This document shows positions 43,526 to 52,130 of a stretch of 64,000 nucleotides of DNA, piece after piece. Origin of the DNA: Protaetiibacter sp. (lineage in GTDB: Bacteria; Actinomycetota; Actinomycetes; Actinomycetales; Microbacteriaceae). The first letter of the stretch is position 1, and each line of letters begins with the position of its first letter. The position numbers were made by a program, and so were the translations under genes. The DNA is taken from positions 62,001 to 126,000 of the forward strand of contig JASLGG010000025.1 in the NCBI GenBank assembly GCA_030150265.1, read 5' to 3'. Under the pieces are notes generated by a model. The model worked only from the letters and a program-made list of their open reading frames with translations, had not been told where the DNA came from and searched no databases.

Positions 43526-44536
43526 ATGAGAATCAGCGTCTTCCCGAAGGGGGACCTGTCCGCGCTCAGCGACTCGCGCACCATGACGGTGTTCGAGTGG
43601 ATCACGAAGGCCGCCTCGTTGCCTGCCGACGGGCTCGAGCTGTACTCGGGCATGTTCTGGCAGGGCGACGACGACTACCTGGACGCCATCGGCGAGGCGC
43701 TCGGAGCGGAGGGCTTCGAGATGCCGATGCTGTGCACCTCGCCCGACTTCACGCATCCGGATGCCGCGGTGCGGGCATCCGAGTTCGACCGCCAGCTCGA
43801 GATGATGCGCATCACCCGCCACCTGGGCGGCGCGGGCGCCAGCACCCGCGTGCTCTCGGGGCAGAAGCACCCCGGCGTCTCGCGCGAGCAGGGCGTCGAG
43901 TGGGTCGTCGACGCCTACCGGCGGCTGCTGCCCGTCGCGCGCGAGCTCGACATCACCCTCGGCATGGAGAACCACTACAAGGACGGCAGCTGGGCCTACG
44001 TCGAGTTCGCCCAGAAGGGCGACGTGTTCCGCGAGATCGTCGACGCGATCGAGGACCGCGTGCACTTCGGCGTGCAGTTCGACCCCTCGAACGCCATCAC
44101 CGCCGGCATGGACTCGGCCGACTTCCTCGACGAGGTGATCGACCGCGTCGTCACGATGCAGGCGTCCGACCGCTTCCTCGCGCCCGGCACGAGCCTCGAC
44201 GACCTCCGTCAGGCCGACGGCACCATCGGCTACTCGCCCGCGCTGCAGCACGGCGTGATCGGACACGGGCTCAACGACTACCCGCGCATCTTCCGCACCC
44301 TCGCGAGCGCCGGCTACGACGGCTGGATCAGCATCGAGGACGGCGTCAACGGCATGGAGGAGATGCACGAGTCGGTGCTCTTCCTGCGCGCGGCGCGCGA
44401 CGAGTACTTCGGCGGATCGACCGCGGTCCGCGTCGAGAACCAGGAGAGGGCGCGGGCCGCCGCGGGGCTCGCGAGCCTCGCCCGCCCCGACCTCGAGAAC
44501 GACCCCCTCGCCCCCGGACGGAAGGACGCACGATGA
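43526..44536 (+). CDS. Sugar phosphate isomerase/epimerase (xylose-isomerase-like TIM barrel)
   Basis: A 336-residue AP-endonuclease-2-fold TIM barrel. Metal-binding residues can be placed in PADGLELYSG, ITLGMENHYKD, VHFGVQFDPSNA and GWISIEDGVNG. Such proteins isomerise or epimerise free or phosphorylated sugars, and some act as inositol or uronate enzymes. ATG 43526 follows AAAGAGG. The C-terminus overlaps the next gene by 4 bp (ATGA), so it is co-translated with the zinc dehydrogenase. Confidence 0.87.
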   Translation: MRISVFPKGDLSALSDSRTMTVFEWITKAASLPADGLELYSGMFWQGDDDYLDAIGEALGAEGFEMPMLCTSPDFTHPDAAVRASEFDRQLEMMRITRHLGGAGASTRVLSGQKHPGVSREQGVEWVVDAYRRLLPVARELDITLGMENHYKDGSWAYVEFAQKGDVFREIVDAIEDRVHFGVQFDPSNAITAGMDSADFLDEVIDRVVTMQASDRFLAPGTSLDDLRQADGTIGYSPALQHGVIGHGLNDYPRIFRTLASAGYDGWISIEDGVNGMEEMHESVLFLRAARDEYFGGSTAVRVENQERARAAAGLASLARPDLENDPLAPGRKDAR

Positions 44537-45570
44537 AGGCACTGGTCAAGTACGCGCTCGAGGACGGCGCCGTCGAGATCCGCGAGGTCGCCGACCCGCA
44601 GCTCGAACCCGGCACGGTCCTCGTCGCGGCCCGCGCGGTGGGGGTCTGCGGCTCCGACGTGCACATGTGGCGCAACGGGCAGAGCTGGGAGGTCAAGCTG
44701 CCGCTCGTGCTCGGCCACGAGACCGCCGGCGTGATCGCGGCCGTCGCGGATGACGTGACGGGCTGGCAGGTCGGCGATCGCGTCGTGTGCGAGACCGCCG
44801 CGAAGATCTGCGGCGTCTGCGCGCTCTGCCGCACCGGCCGCTACAACCTCTGCCCCGAGCGCGAGGGCTACGGCGCGATCCGCGACGGCGCCTTCGGCGA
44901 GCTGCTGCTCGCCGAGCCCCGCGTGCTGCACCGCATCCCCGACGACGTGAGCTTCGAGCAGGCCGCGATGACCGAGCCCTTCGCGGTCGCCTACACGGCG
45001 ATCGTCGAGCGCACCGACATCAAGCCGGGCGACGTGGTCGTCATCCAGGGCGCGGGCACGATCGGGCAGCTCGCCGCCCAGATGGCGAAGCTGCGCGGCG
45101 CCGGCACGATCGTGATGCTCGGCACGGGCATCGACGAGGGCCGCCTCGCGAAGGCGAGGGAGCTCGGCGTCGACCACACGATCGACATCACCGCGCAGGA
45201 TGCCACCGAGTTCGTGCGCGGCCTCGGCGACGGCCTCGGCGCCCACGTCGTCGTCGACGCGACCGGCGTGAGCATCGCGCTCAAGCAGGGCCTCGAGATC
45301 GTGCGCCCCTACGGCACGATCGTCAAGGTCGGCTGGGGCCCGCAGCCGCTGAACTTCAGCCTCGACCCGCTCGTGGCCAAGGCCGTGACCCTCGCGGGCT
45401 CGTTCTCCCACACCTGGACCACGTGGGAGGCGGTGCTCTCGATGTTCTCGACCGGCCGTCTCGAGACCGAGAAGGTGCTCGGCGGCGTCTACCCGCTCGA
45501 GGAGTGGGAGGAGGCCTTCGAGGCCATGGAGTCGGGGCGCAACGTCAAGAGCGTCATGGTCTTCTCCTGA
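44533..45570 (+). CDS. Zinc-dependent medium-chain dehydrogenase (L-idonate/sorbitol dehydrogenase-like)
   Basis: A 345-residue MDR-family dehydrogenase. Catalytic zinc ligands Cys39 (GVCGSDVHMW) and His62-Glu63 (LGHETAG); the structural zinc lobe has four cysteines in CGVCALCRTGRYNLC; GAGTIGQLAAQMAKL binds NAD(P). Such enzymes oxidise polyols or aldonates such as sorbitol, L-idonate or L-threonine. With the SDR at 46368, the gluconokinase at 50551 and Gnd at 38420 it could form an idonate-type route; this is inference. It is coupled to the isomerase gene by ATGA. Confidence 0.9.
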   Translation: MKALVKYALEDGAVEIREVADPQLEPGTVLVAARAVGVCGSDVHMWRNGQSWEVKLPLVLGHETAGVIAAVADDVTGWQVGDRVVCETAAKICGVCALCRTGRYNLCPEREGYGAIRDGAFGELLLAEPRVLHRIPDDVSFEQAAMTEPFAVAYTAIVERTDIKPGDVVVIQGAGTIGQLAAQMAKLRGAGTIVMLGTGIDEGRLAKARELGVDHTIDITAQDATEFVRGLGDGLGAHVVVDATGVSIALKQGLEIVRPYGTIVKVGWGPQPLNFSLDPLVAKAVTLAGSFSHTWTTWEAVLSMFSTGRLETEKVLGGVYPLEEWEEAFEAMESGRNVKSVMVFS

Positions 45571-45596
45571 TCGGCGCATGACGAGGACGGCCGGCG

Positions 45597-46337
45597 TCAG
45601 GAGAACTCGTCGAGCGTGTCGGTGACGAGCGCGCGGGCGAGCGTCTCCGCGCGGTCGCCGTCGCCGGCCGCGATCGCCTTCGCCAGCTCGAGGTGGGTCT
45701 CCACCGACGACTGGGTGAGGTCGTGCATGCCGGGCCGGGTGTCCATCGCGCGCGCGTGCAGCGTCGCGCCGATGGTGTCCGAGAGCTGGCCGATCACCGG
45801 GTTGCCGGTGCCCTCGAGCAGCATCCGGTGGAACACCGCATCCGCGTCGAAGAAGGCGCGCAGGTCGTGCGTCTCGTGGAAGGCGAGGTGCATGCCCTCC
45901 GCGGCGGCGATGAGCTGCTCGGCCTGCTCGGGGCGGATGCGCTCGCTCGCGAACCGGGCGGCCGCCTGCTCGAGGCCGAGCCGCAGCTCGAGGAGCTCGC
46001 GCATCTGCTGGCGGTAGTCGTGGCCCTGCGAGCGCCAGTACACGACGTGCGGGTTGAGGAGGTCCCAGCGCTCGCGCGGCTGCACGCGCGTGCCGACCTG
46101 GGGGCGGGACTCGAGCAGGCCCATCGAGGCGAGGGAGCGCAGGCTCTCGCGCACGACCGAGCGCGAGACGCCGAAGCGCTCCGAGATCTGCTCGGCGAAG
46201 ACGATGCTGCCCACCGGCAGCGCGCCGTCGATGATCTCCTGCCCGAGGGCTTCGAACACGTGCGCGTAGAGGCCGCTGCCGACACGGCTGCGGTGCTTCG
46301 CGCTGGGAGAGGAGTCGCGGGATGCGAGGTCGACCAT
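45597..46337 (-). CDS. GntR-family regulator, FadR/FCD subfamily
   Basis: A 246-residue repressor. The winged helix is at about residues 25-95 (GALPVGSIVFAEQISERFGVS in part, then RSVVRESLRSLASMGLLESR); the C-terminal all-helical FCD domain (about 110-240) has the metal-ligand pattern with DAVFHRMLLEGTGN and a distal His. Many relatives respond to gluconate, galactonate or uronates. It lies 30 bp downstream of the SDR start side, between two divergent catabolic units that share an A/T-rich motif, so it probably represses both. Confidence 0.9.
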   Translation of the reverse strand: MVDLASRDSSPSAKHRSRVGSGLYAHVFEALGQEIIDGALPVGSIVFAEQISERFGVSRSVVRESLRSLASMGLLESRPQVGTRVQPRERWDLLNPHVVYWRSQGHDYRQQMRELLELRLGLEQAAARFASERIRPEQAEQLIAAAEGMHLAFHETHDLRAFFDADAVFHRMLLEGTGNPVIGQLSDTIGATLHARAMDTRPGMHDLTQSSVETHLELAKAIAAGDGDRAETLARALVTDTLDEFS

Positions 46338-46367
46338 GGTGGTCCTTACGGAGAAGGGAACGGAGGA

Positions 46368-47177
46368 TTACAGGAGCTCGAGGCCCTCGGCCGCGGCGCG
46401 CTCGTAGGCGATCCGGGGTACCTGCGTGGCGAGCTTGCCTCCGCTGATGTCGATCAAGGTACCCGTAATGTACCGGGCCTGGTCGGAGGCGAGGAAGCAG
46501 ATGAGGTTCGCGATGTCGGACTTCTCGCCCCAGCTGCGCAGCGTGAGGGTGTCGAGCAGGCGCTCCTGCTCGGCGTCCGGGCGCTCGGTGAAGTGGTTGA
46601 GCGTCGTGGGGACCATCCCGGGCGCGTAGGCGTTCACGGTGATGTTCCACGGGCCGACCTCGCCGGCGAGGCCGCGCGTGAACTGGGTGACGGCCGACTT
46701 GGCGCCCGCGTAGGCCGCCGATCCGACGATCGGCACGATGGCGGCGAACGAGGCGGCGTTGACGATGCGCCCGCGGCGCTGCCGCTTCATGACGGGGAGC
46801 ACCGCCTGGCAGGTGAGGAAGGTGCCCTTGACGTTGATGTCGAAGCAGAGATCCCAGACGTCCTCGGAGAGCTCGGAGACGAGCCCGTCCCCGCCGACGC
46901 CCGCGTTGTTGACGAGCAGGTCGATGCGGCCGAACCGCGCGTCGACGTCGGCGACGATCTCGGCGATCCGGGCACGGTCGCGCACATCGCACACGTACTG
47001 CGCGTGCTCGCCCCCGATCGCGGCGAGCTCGCCGGCGAGGCTCGCCAGGTCGTCCGGGCTGATGTCGAGGGCGACCGTGCTGACGCCCTCGCGGGCGAGG
47101 GTGAGCACGATCTCGCGTCCGATGCCCTTGCCGACGCCGGTGACGATGCCGACCTGTCCAGTGAGGTTGAGCTCCAC
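46368..47177 (-). CDS. Short-chain dehydrogenase (gluconate 5-dehydrogenase-like)
   Basis: Classical SDR of 269 residues: TGVGKGIGREIV, NNAGVGGDGLV, catalytic Ser in NAASFAAIVPIVGSAAYAG and YAGAK (Tyr/Lys); Asp after strand 2 (VALDIS) indicates NAD preference. Similar proteins reduce 5-keto-gluconate or oxidise sugar acids. Start GTG 47177 with AAGGAG ten bases upstream. It is divergent from the ABC receptor and precedes the GntR gene on the same strand, a standard catabolic-operon arrangement. Confidence 0.88.
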   Translation of the reverse strand: MELNLTGQVGIVTGVGKGIGREIVLTLAREGVSTVALDISPDDLASLAGELAAIGGEHAQYVCDVRDRARIAEIVADVDARFGRIDLLVNNAGVGGDGLVSELSEDVWDLCFDINVKGTFLTCQAVLPVMKRQRRGRIVNAASFAAIVPIVGSAAYAGAKSAVTQFTRGLAGEVGPWNITVNAYAPGMVPTTLNHFTERPDAEQERLLDTLTLRSWGEKSDIANLICFLASDQARYITGTLIDISGGKLATQVPRIAYERAAAEGLELL

Positions 47178-47258
47178 TGCGAGTCTCCTTCGGGGTGTTC
47201 CTGCGGTGCGCGTCCACGGTCCCGCCGGGTTGACGAGTTGTGGCGCTTTGGATTACTA

Positions 47259-47269
47259 GTATTATTTAT
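47259..47269. promoter_or_regulatory. A/T-rich motif shared with 43467-43477 (candidate GntR operator)
   Basis: GTATTATTTAT, directly after the near-palindrome ATTACTAGTATT, in the divergent gap between the SDR and the ABC receptor genes. This is one of the few A/T-rich stretches in the region. Confidence 0.5.
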
Positions 47270-47360
47270 AGGGGTTATCCGATCTAGAAGCACGATCGGG
47301 TCATCCGTTCGCACAGCACGCGCCGCCAACGATGGCGCGAACCAACGAAAGGGAGATGCA

Positions 47361-48665
47361 GTGAAGCATCGTTCGATCCAGGTCGCCACCGCGGCCGTCG
47401 CCACCGCGGCGCTCGCCACCGGCCTCCTCGCCGGGTGCTCGCCCGACGGAGGTTCCGACGAGGGCGGGGCGCAGACTCTGCGCGTCACGCTCGCCAACCA
47501 CGTCTGGACCGACATCGTCAAGGGCAAGATCGCCGACTTCGAGGCCGCCCACAAGGGCGTCACGGTCGAGGTCACCCAGCTCGGCGAGGATCAGCTCTCC
47601 GACCAGTACAACGTCAAGCTCAACGCGGGCACCGACGAGATCGACGTGATGATGTACCGCCCCCTCCAGGAGGGCAAGCTCTTCGCGCAGAACGGCTACC
47701 TCGCCGATCTGAGCGACTACGTCGGCCAGGACAAGGCGTGGGACTGGAGCGACTTCCAGGAGGGCCCCGTCGAGGCCACCACCTACGAGGGCAAGGTCGT
47801 CGGCGTGCCGATCATCACCGAGCAGGAGGTGCTCTACTACCGCACCGACGTGCTCGAGAAGCTCGGCATCGCCGTTCCCGAGACCCTCGAGGAGCTCGAG
47901 GCCGCCGCCAAGCAGATCAAGGAGCAGGGCGAGATGGCCGGCTTCGTGGCCCGCACCGGCGTCTCCGCCGCGGTGACCCAGTTCTCGAGCTACCTGTACT
48001 CGATGGGCGGCGACTTCGCCAACGCCGACTACACGAAGGCGACGCTCGACAGCGCCGCCGCGGCCGACGCCTACAAGCTCTACGGTCGCCTCATCGGCCA
48101 GTACGGCCCGGCGAACGTCTCGACCGACATGAGCTGGCCGGATGCCGCCGCGCTCTTCGCGCAGGGCCAGGTCGCGTTCTACACCGACGCCTCGAGCCTC
48201 TACAAGAACCTCACCGAGGCCGAGAACTCCACCGTGTCGGACTTCGTGGGCTTCGCGCCCTTCCCGGCGGGCACGAAGGGCTCGCTCCCGTACAACGTCC
48301 CGTCGTGGGCGCTCGGCATCAACAACGACTCGAACAAGAAGGACCTCTCCTTCCAGTTCGTGCAGTGGCTGACGAGCCCCGAGATGACGCTCGAGGTGCA
48401 GGCCGCCGGCGTTCCCGCCGCGCGCACCTCGGTCTGGGCCGACCCGGCCGGCACCGCGAGCTTCCCCGCGCAACTCGCCGAGGCCATCGCCATCGGCTCC
48501 GCCACGGGCGTCGGCTACGACCGTCCCCGCGTGATCTCGGTCGCCGAGGCGCGTGAGATCGTCGGAGCGCCGATCGTCGTCGCCATCACCGGCGGTGACG
48601 TCGACGCGGCGATCGCGAAGGCGCAGGCCGACTTCCAGAAGTTCCTGGACGCCGAGAACAAGTAA
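47361..48665 (+). CDS. Sugar ABC transporter extracellular binding lipoprotein
   Basis: High-affinity receptor of 434 residues, family 1 extracellular solute-binding. The signal ends LLAGC (Cys26); the mature protein begins with a Gly/Asp/Ser linker, then LRVTLANHVWTDIV, EIDVMMYRPLQEG, and VPIITEQEVLYYRTDVLEKLGI (partial), VPSWALGINNDS. GTG 47361 follows AAAGGGAGA. Two permease genes follow; the ATPase is not in the window, so a shared MsiK-type ATPase elsewhere is likely, as in many Actinobacteria. The substrate is presumably the sugar acid or polyol used by the neighbouring enzymes. Confidence 0.93.
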   Translation: MKHRSIQVATAAVATAALATGLLAGCSPDGGSDEGGAQTLRVTLANHVWTDIVKGKIADFEAAHKGVTVEVTQLGEDQLSDQYNVKLNAGTDEIDVMMYRPLQEGKLFAQNGYLADLSDYVGQDKAWDWSDFQEGPVEATTYEGKVVGVPIITEQEVLYYRTDVLEKLGIAVPETLEELEAAAKQIKEQGEMAGFVARTGVSAAVTQFSSYLYSMGGDFANADYTKATLDSAAAADAYKLYGRLIGQYGPANVSTDMSWPDAAALFAQGQVAFYTDASSLYKNLTEAENSTVSDFVGFAPFPAGTKGSLPYNVPSWALGINNDSNKKDLSFQFVQWLTSPEMTLEVQAAGVPAARTSVWADPAGTASFPAQLAEAIAIGSATGVGYDRPRVISVAEAREIVGAPIVVAITGGDVDAAIAKAQADFQKFLDAENK

Positions 48666-48683
48666 GCGAGAGCGATCTCGCAC

Positions 48684-48717
48684 CGGTGGTGCGGCGGGCA
48701 CGCCCGCCGCGCCACCG
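48684..48717 (+). terminator. Hairpin between binding-protein and permease genes
   Basis: Stem of 16 pairs (GGTGGTGCGGCGGGC against GCCCGCCGCGCCACC, one G-U, plus an outer C-G) with a 2-base apex. Such intercistronic hairpins are known to keep receptor mRNA more abundant than permease mRNA, as in malE-malF. Confidence 0.65.
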
Positions 48718-48761
48718 TCATCCGAGTCCGCACCCCGGCGCCACGCGCCACTGGAGACGAC

Positions 48762-49685
48762 ATGACTACAACGACCGGAACGCCGGCGAGGACGCGGCCG
48801 TCCTTCTCGGCGTGGGCGAACCGTCACCGGAAGTGGGTGCTCGCCGCGCCCGCCATGGTGTTCGTGGCCCTCCTCCTCGCCTTCCCGCTGGGGTGGACGA
48901 TCTACCTGAGCCTTACCGACGCATCCGGCTCGATCCGCGCCCCGCACGACTTCATCGGCCTCGGCAACTACCTCGAGGTGCTCGGGGACACCGATCGCTT
49001 CTGGCCCGCCGTCGGCCGCACCGCCGTCTTCACGGTCGGCGCCCTCGGCCTCGAGCTGGTGCTCGGCATGCTCATCGCCCTGCTGCTCTGGCGTCCGTTC
49101 CGCGGCCAGGGCATCGTGCGCGTCATCATCCTGCTGCCGCTCGTGGCGACCCCCGTCGCCGTCGGCATGATGTGGCGCCTCATCTTCGAGCCGTCCATCG
49201 GGTTCGCCAACCAGTTCCTGTCGTGGTTCGGCATCCCGCCGCAGCCGTGGCTCGCCGGCGAGGCCACCGCGCTGCCGACGCTCATGTTCGTCGACATCTG
49301 GCAGTGGACGCCGATGGTCGTGCTGATCCTGCTCGCCGGCCTCACCTCGCTCTCCGACGAGCCCGACGAGGCCGCCCGCGTCGACGGGGCCAACGCGTGG
49401 CAGCGCTTCTGGCACGTGACCTTCCCGCTCGTGATGCCCACCTTCATCACCGCGATCCTGCTGCGCGGCATCGACGCGCTGAAGACCTTCGACATCCTCT
49501 ACGCCACCAAGGGCAAGGGCGGCGGCTCGTTCCACGAGGTCGAGACGCTCAACGTCTACGCTTACGGCCTGAGCTTCGACTACAACAAGTACGGGATGTC
49601 GTCCGCCGTGCTGGTGCTCTTCTTCCTGATGATCATCGGCTGCATCTGGATCCTCACGATCCGCAAGAAGAGGAGCGCCGCCTGA
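48762..49685 (+). CDS. Sugar ABC transporter permease (MalF/UgpA type)
   Basis: Membrane subunit of 307 residues with six predicted spans. The EAA loop that contacts the ATPase reads DEAARVDGANAWQRFWHVTFPLVMP; the N-terminus has the family start KWVLAAPAMVFVALLLAFPLG. ATG 48762 follows GGAGA. Its TGA shares one base with the ATG of the next permease. It works as a heterodimer with the 49685 product to import the ligand of the 47361 receptor. Confidence 0.93.
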   Translation: MTTTTGTPARTRPSFSAWANRHRKWVLAAPAMVFVALLLAFPLGWTIYLSLTDASGSIRAPHDFIGLGNYLEVLGDTDRFWPAVGRTAVFTVGALGLELVLGMLIALLLWRPFRGQGIVRVIILLPLVATPVAVGMMWRLIFEPSIGFANQFLSWFGIPPQPWLAGEATALPTLMFVDIWQWTPMVVLILLAGLTSLSDEPDEAARVDGANAWQRFWHVTFPLVMPTFITAILLRGIDALKTFDILYATKGKGGGSFHEVETLNVYAYGLSFDYNKYGMSSAVLVLFFLMIIGCIWILTIRKKRSAA

Positions 49686-50554
49686 TGTCCACGACAGCCA
49701 CCTCGCTCATCACGACGACGTCGCCGCTCCAGCGCCGGCGCCCCCGTGGACGCGGCTTCCAGGTGTTCCGCGCGATCATGCTCGTGCTCGTCGCGCTCAC
49801 CTTCCTCGCCCCGATCGTGTGGATGGTGCTCGCCTCGTTCAAGACGAACGTCGACATCTACAACTCCGAGGCCGCCTTCGTCTTCACGCCCACCGTGAAG
49901 AACTACGAGACCGTCTTCGGGCAGGCCGACTACATCCAGTTCATCTGGAACAGCTTCTTCGTCGCGGTCGCCGCGACCGGGCTGTCGCTCCTGCTGGCGG
50001 TGCCCGCGGCCTACTCGATGAGCCGCTTCGTCATGAAGAAGTCGGCCGTGCTCGTGCTGCTCGCGCGCGTCATCCCCGGCGTCAGCCTGCTCGTTCCCTG
50101 GTACTTCGTATTCGCCAACATGCGCATCGTCGGCACCTACACGCCGCTCGTGCTCTCGCACATGTTCGTGTCGCTGCCGCTCATCCTGTACATCATGATG
50201 TCGTTCTTCGACTCGCTGCCCGAGGAGCTCGAGGAGCAGGCGCAGGTCGACGGCCTCACGCCGATCGGCGCGTTCCTGCGGATCACCCTGCCGCTCTCGG
50301 TGCCCGGCATCGCGACGGCGAGCATCCTGTCGTTCATCTTCTCGTGGAACAACTTCATGTTCGCGCTCGTGCTCTCGGGCGCCAGCACGAAGACCCTCCC
50401 CGTGGCGATCTTCGACTTCGTCGGGTACGCGAGCATCGACTGGGGCGGCCTGATGGCGGCGGCCGTCGTCGTGACGATCCCGATCATGGTCATCGCGCTC
50501 TTCACCCAGAAGTACATCGTCTCGGGCCTCACCGCCGGGGCGACGAAGGGATGA
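49685..50554 (+). CDS. Carbohydrate ABC transporter permease (MalG/UgpE type)
   Basis: Second channel subunit, 289 residues, six spans. The EAA motif is EELEEQAQVDGLTPIGAFLRITLPLSVPG (quoted in part), placed as expected before the last two spans; FKTNVDIYNS and SWNNFMFALVLSG are further landmarks. The start overlaps the first permease (TGATG) and the stop overlaps gluconokinase (ATGA), so four genes from 48762 to 52130 form a continuous translationally coupled unit. Confidence 0.93.
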   Translation: MSTTATSLITTTSPLQRRRPRGRGFQVFRAIMLVLVALTFLAPIVWMVLASFKTNVDIYNSEAAFVFTPTVKNYETVFGQADYIQFIWNSFFVAVAATGLSLLLAVPAAYSMSRFVMKKSAVLVLLARVIPGVSLLVPWYFVFANMRIVGTYTPLVLSHMFVSLPLILYIMMSFFDSLPEELEEQAQVDGLTPIGAFLRITLPLSVPGIATASILSFIFSWNNFMFALVLSGASTKTLPVAIFDFVGYASIDWGGLMAAAVVVTIPIMVIALFTQKYIVSGLTAGATKG

Positions 50555-51084
50555 CCACGCGGCCCGTGGAGTATCCTCCCGTCGTGGTGATGGGAGTGCA
50601 GGGGTCGGGCAAGTCGACCATCGCCGCGATGCTCGCGGAGCGGATCGGCGGACGCTTCGTCGACGGCGACCGCCTGCACTCGGCGCAGAACGTCGCCAAG
50701 ATGGCGTCCGGCATGCCGCTGACCGACGCGGACCGCGAGCCCTGGCTGCACACGATCGGGGGAGTGCTCGACGCGGGCCGCGCCGACGGCGTGGTGGTGG
50801 TGTGCTCCGCGCTGCGGCGCTCCTACCGCGAGCTGCTCCGCGCGGATGCGCCCGGCACCGTGTTCGTGCACCTGCACGGCGACTACGAGCTCATCGCCTC
50901 GCGCGTGGGCGCCCGCACCCACGAGTACATGCCGCCGGGTCTGCTGCGCTCGCAGTTCGACTCGCTCGAGCCCCTCGAGCACGACGAGCCGGGCATCGCG
51001 CTCGACGTCGCCGCCACCCCGGAGGAGATCGCCGACGCCGCGATGGCCTACCTCCGCGCGCCGCGGATCGGGGTCCCGGCCTGA
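50551..51084 (+). CDS. Gluconokinase
   Basis: Phosphorylates D-gluconate to 6-phosphogluconate. 177 residues, the usual size of the GntK/IdnK family. P-loop GVQGSGKST at 15-23, then FVDGDRLHSAQNVAKMASGMPLTDADREPWL (quoted in part), the family-specific gluconate-binding segment, and VVVCSALRRSYRELLR. Its product is the substrate of Gnd at 38420. Being in the ABC transporter operon, it says that the imported compound reaches gluconate. It is coupled on both sides by 4-bp overlaps. Confidence 0.93.
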   Translation: MTTRPVEYPPVVVMGVQGSGKSTIAAMLAERIGGRFVDGDRLHSAQNVAKMASGMPLTDADREPWLHTIGGVLDAGRADGVVVVCSALRRSYRELLRADAPGTVFVHLHGDYELIASRVGARTHEYMPPGLLRSQFDSLEPLEHDEPGIALDVAATPEEIADAAMAYLRAPRIGVPA

Positions 51085-52130
51085 GCGCCGCGGGCAGCGG
51101 CGGCCGCCTGCGCGTCGTCGTCGCGACGCCGCTCGCGCGCGAGCTCGTCGAGCTGATCGCGCGCGACGAGCGGCTCGAGGTGGTGTGGGAACCGGCGCTG
51201 CTCTCGGACCCCGACGTCGACTGGGTGACGGGCCCCAAGCAGCGCACGCCCGAGGAGCAGGCGCGCTACGAGGCGCTGCTCGACTCCGCCGACGCGCTGT
51301 TCGGCGTGCCCGACCACTCCGGGCGTGCGCTCGGCCGCACGGTCGCGGCGAACCCGCGGCTGCGCTGGGTGCACACGATCCCCGCCGGCGGCGGGCAGCA
51401 GGTGCGCGCCGCGCGGCTCTCGGACGCCGACCTCGCGCGCGTGCTCTTCACGACATCCGCCGGGGTGCACGCCGCGCCGCTCGCCGAGTTCGCGGTGTTC
51501 GGGGTGCTCGCGGGCGCCAAGCGCCTGCCCTGGCTGCAGCGGATGCAGCGCGAGGTGCGGTGGGGGCCGCGCGAACCGCTCGGGCTGCTCGCGGAGACGA
51601 CGGTGCTCGTCGTGGGGCTCGGCGCGATCGGGCGCCTCACCGCCCGCATGCTCGCCGCGCTCGGCTGCCGCGTGGTCGGGGTGCACCGGCGCGAGGTCGA
51701 GGCCGACGTCGAGCGCATCGTGCCGGTCGAGGGGCTCGCGGATGCCGCATCCGGTGCCGACGCGATCGTGCTGTGCCTGCCCGGCACCGACGCCACCCGC
51801 GGCATGCTGTCGGCCGAGGTGCTGGCGCGCGTGAAGCCCGGCGCGACGGTGGTCAACGTCGGTCGCGGCACGACCGTCGACGAGCCCGCCCTCGTGGAGG
51901 CGTTGCAGGACGGGCGGGTGGGACTCGCGGTGCTCGACGTCACCGCGGTGGAGCCGCTTCCCGAGGACAGCCCGCTGTGGGGCCTGCCGAACGTGGTGCT
52001 GGCGCCGCACACCGCGGCGATCAGCCCGCACGAGCCGCGGCTCATCGCCGAGCTCTTCGCCGAGAACGCGCGTCGGCTCCTCGACGGCGAGCCGCTCCTC
52101 AACGTCGTCGACACCCGAGAGTTCTACTGA
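51081..52130 (+). CDS. D-2-hydroxyacid dehydrogenase, apparent CTG start
   Basis: A 349-residue NAD(P)-dependent dehydrogenase, paralogue of the 41444 product. Cofactor motif VVGLGAIGRLTARML, catalytic Arg in VNVGRGTTVDE, Glu in DVTAVEPLP, His in LAPHTAAI. The first beta strand (LRVVVATPLARELVELI) begins right after the gluconokinase stop, yet no ATG, GTG or TTG lies in frame between the upstream gene and residue 33. CTG 51081 forms a CTGA overlap like the ATGA/GTGA overlaps of its neighbours and is the best start; GTG 51180 would delete the first strand. Its 3' end overlaps the Crp/Fnr gene by 7 bp. Confidence 0.85.
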   Translation: MSAAGSGGRLRVVVATPLARELVELIARDERLEVVWEPALLSDPDVDWVTGPKQRTPEEQARYEALLDSADALFGVPDHSGRALGRTVAANPRLRWVHTIPAGGGQQVRAARLSDADLARVLFTTSAGVHAAPLAEFAVFGVLAGAKRLPWLQRMQREVRWGPREPLGLLAETTVLVVGLGAIGRLTARMLAALGCRVVGVHRREVEADVERIVPVEGLADAASGADAIVLCLPGTDATRGMLSAEVLARVKPGATVVNVGRGTTVDEPALVEALQDGRVGLAVLDVTAVEPLPEDSPLWGLPNVVLAPHTAAISPHEPRLIAELFAENARRLLDGEPLLNVVDTREFY

